This document shows, piece by piece, positions 63,166 through 64,000 of a stretch of 64,000 nt of DNA (its first letter is position 1; each line of letters begins with the position of its first letter). The notes under the pieces are model-generated. The model made no database searches and was not told the origin of the DNA. It saw only the letters and a program-made list of their open reading frames with translations. The DNA comes from Lachnospiraceae bacterium (GTDB lineage: Bacteria > Bacillota > Clostridia > Lachnospirales > Lachnospiraceae): positions 269,001-333,000 of the forward strand of contig JALCKY010000003.1 in the NCBI GenBank assembly GCA_022647575.1. Reading direction: 5' to 3'. The translations under genes were made by a program, and so were the position numbers.

Positions 63166-63606
63166 TCATCTGTCTTTCAGTTTCTCCTTCAGGTATTCAT
63201 ACCGTTCCTTTTTCTCAGCCTTCATGAAATGACCCGGTGAATTCCTTTCCTGAATCATTTCCCTGTCATAAACGAGATCTTTCGCCTCATCCCCGAACTG
63301 CTCGCTGGTCAGATCAAAAATGCAGCCGTCCGCCTCATTATAGCAGTGGACATTCCCCTCTTTTGTCACCATGCCATATACTTCACCTCCGAAAATATCC
63401 TGTGCGAGAAATGCCGTAATGGAGCACTGCCCGAGCGTCTGATTCTCCGGCGTCCAGTCCGCTCTCATTCTGGGTGCACAGGTTTTCGCACACCAGATTT
63501 TTGAAAGAGCGTCATACAGATCAAGCGGCGTTTCGATTCCTTTGAAGACAGAATTCTTAGATCTGACTTTCCCTGCCCTGTCACTTCCGTAAAAGTGATA
63601 ATCCAT
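63166..63606 (-). CDS. YunG-like protein
   Basis: 146 aa. Pattern ALSKIWCAKTCAPRMRADWTPENQTLGQCSITAFLAQDIFGGEVYG, with a cysteine in QCSITAF and histidine in NVHCYN, matches the YunG-like family, whose fold resembles papain-like or transglutaminase-like enzymes. No activity is established. GGAAAGAAGG site before the ATG. It is not obviously linked with its neighbours. Confidence 0.75.
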   Translation of the reverse strand: MDYHFYGSDRAGKVRSKNSVFKGIETPLDLYDALSKIWCAKTCAPRMRADWTPENQTLGQCSITAFLAQDIFGGEVYGMVTKEGNVHCYNEADGCIFDLTSEQFGDEAKDLVYDREMIQERNSPGHFMKAEKKERYEYLKEKLKDR

Positions 63607-63791
63607 CCTTCTTTCCTCTTTCTGCCTGATCTGATTCCCGGCTTCTGCATTTTTTGTCCAATATTTTCACCAAATGTTGAAAATGTCTTCATACACTGGA
63701 CACATTCTCCATTTATTATATATCTTGTAAGATCAATACGAAAACAACTTCATAACCTTTTTCTTTTTCATACTCCTTCCCTTTATAAATC

Positions 63792-63819
63792 GAGACCGTC
63801 CTGCCAGCGGTCTCTTTTT
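63792..63819 (+). terminator. hairpin related to the IS1182-flanking repeat
   Basis: GAGACCG / CGGTCTC stem with CTGCC in the loop region, followed by five T residues on the plus strand. Arms and loop resemble the 30-bp repeats at 17334 and 19058, so this is a recurrent terminator type in this genome. No plus-strand gene is seen before it; it may serve the minus-strand gene at 63851. Confidence 0.7.
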
Positions 63820-63850
63820 ATGCCTGCATTTTCCTGATCTGGCCGGACGG

Positions 63851-64000
63851 TCAGATATGCTGATGCTTCAGATAATACCGGCAGAAAGTATTCCAGAAAT
63901 CCTGTATTCCTTTGCTGTTGACAACATTCGCTGCAGAATAATCCATGGCCAGAGTCATGTGTTTCGGATAGGAGGCAATATAGACATTTTCCCAGGATGT
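63851..64000 (-). CDS. hypothetical protein, C-terminal end (partial)
   Basis: Only the last 49 codons are inside the window (SWENVYIASYPKHMTLAMDYSAANV ... FWNTFCRYYLKHQHI, stop at 63851). Aromatic-rich with no motif I can name. Frame and codon use look genuine and a terminator-like hairpin follows at 63792-63819. Confidence 0.5.
   Translation of the reverse strand, partial: TSWENVYIASYPKHMTLAMDYSAANVVNSKGIQDFWNTFCRYYLKHQHI

Overview
The window comes from a low-to-mid GC member of the Bacillota (Firmicutes), most likely a gut-type clostridial or erysipelotrichial bacterium. Signs are the WXG100/FHA secretion locus, GHKL/LytTR two-component systems, cell-wall-binding and sortase-type surface proteins, a membrane pyrophosphatase, strong GGAGG ribosome binding sites and many short-loop terminators. 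A precise genus cannot be read from the sequence alone. Nearly everything between 1 and 14.9 kb and between 26 and 53.9 kb is on the minus strand.

Layout. (1) 1-7.4 kb: one end of a type VII (ESX/Yuk-like) secretion locus. It holds the start of an EssC-like FHA protein, a membrane FHA protein, two WXG100 proteins, an unlisted 44-aa membrane peptide, a membrane Ser/Thr kinase with TPRs, and three membrane proteins with zinc ribbons (one BspA-type LRR, one YARHG). (2) 7.5-16 kb: hppA, a YdcF-like membrane protein, a multi-PAS hybrid histidine kinase and a divergent AraC regulator. (3) 16-19.1 kb: an internally deleted group II intron sitting just downstream of a terminator hairpin, next to an IS1182-like element whose two ends carry copies of that same hairpin. 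(4) 19.1-35.5 kb: two giant surface proteins. One is split by an IS1634-type element with a 5-bp target duplication, and excision restores the frame exactly. The other is split by a decayed duplicate of its own sequence. Between them lies a tightly overlapping operon of helicase-associated-domain, AP2-domain and TetR genes. (5) 35.7-49.5 kb: two LytTR response regulators, small membrane peptides, a soluble GHKL kinase, V4R and HAMP sensor proteins, a third large surface protein (CWB2 repeats), rubredoxin/ferredoxin and adenine deaminase. (6) 49.9-53.9 kb: trpS, a VWA protein, a frameshifted macrodomain protein and a methyltransferase. (7) 54-63 kb: a RiPP (peptide natural product) cluster with a short HlyD-like protein, a C39-peptidase ABC exporter, a second ABC exporter, a radical SAM/SPASM enzyme and two Nif11-like precursors. 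The precursors flank a YolD/Y-family polymerase pair and end in Gly-Gly followed by only Lys-Cys or Lys-Lys-Cys.

Two systems stand out. First, paired 9-bp repeats related to GTTGNAATC with an exact 21-bp period lie upstream of at least six, probably seven, minus-strand genes. These include both LytTR regulators, the GHKL kinase and the two giant surface proteins. I infer a LytTR regulon, autoregulated and controlling cell-surface proteins. Second, the RiPP cluster would release a di- or tripeptide-sized mature product if the Gly-Gly rule holds, which is very unusual.

Three genes (radical SAM, macrodomain protein, the InlB-type surface protein) carry small frame-breaking changes while their flanking codons stay well conserved. 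Either this genome has many recent lesions or the assembly has uncorrected indels; raw reads would decide.
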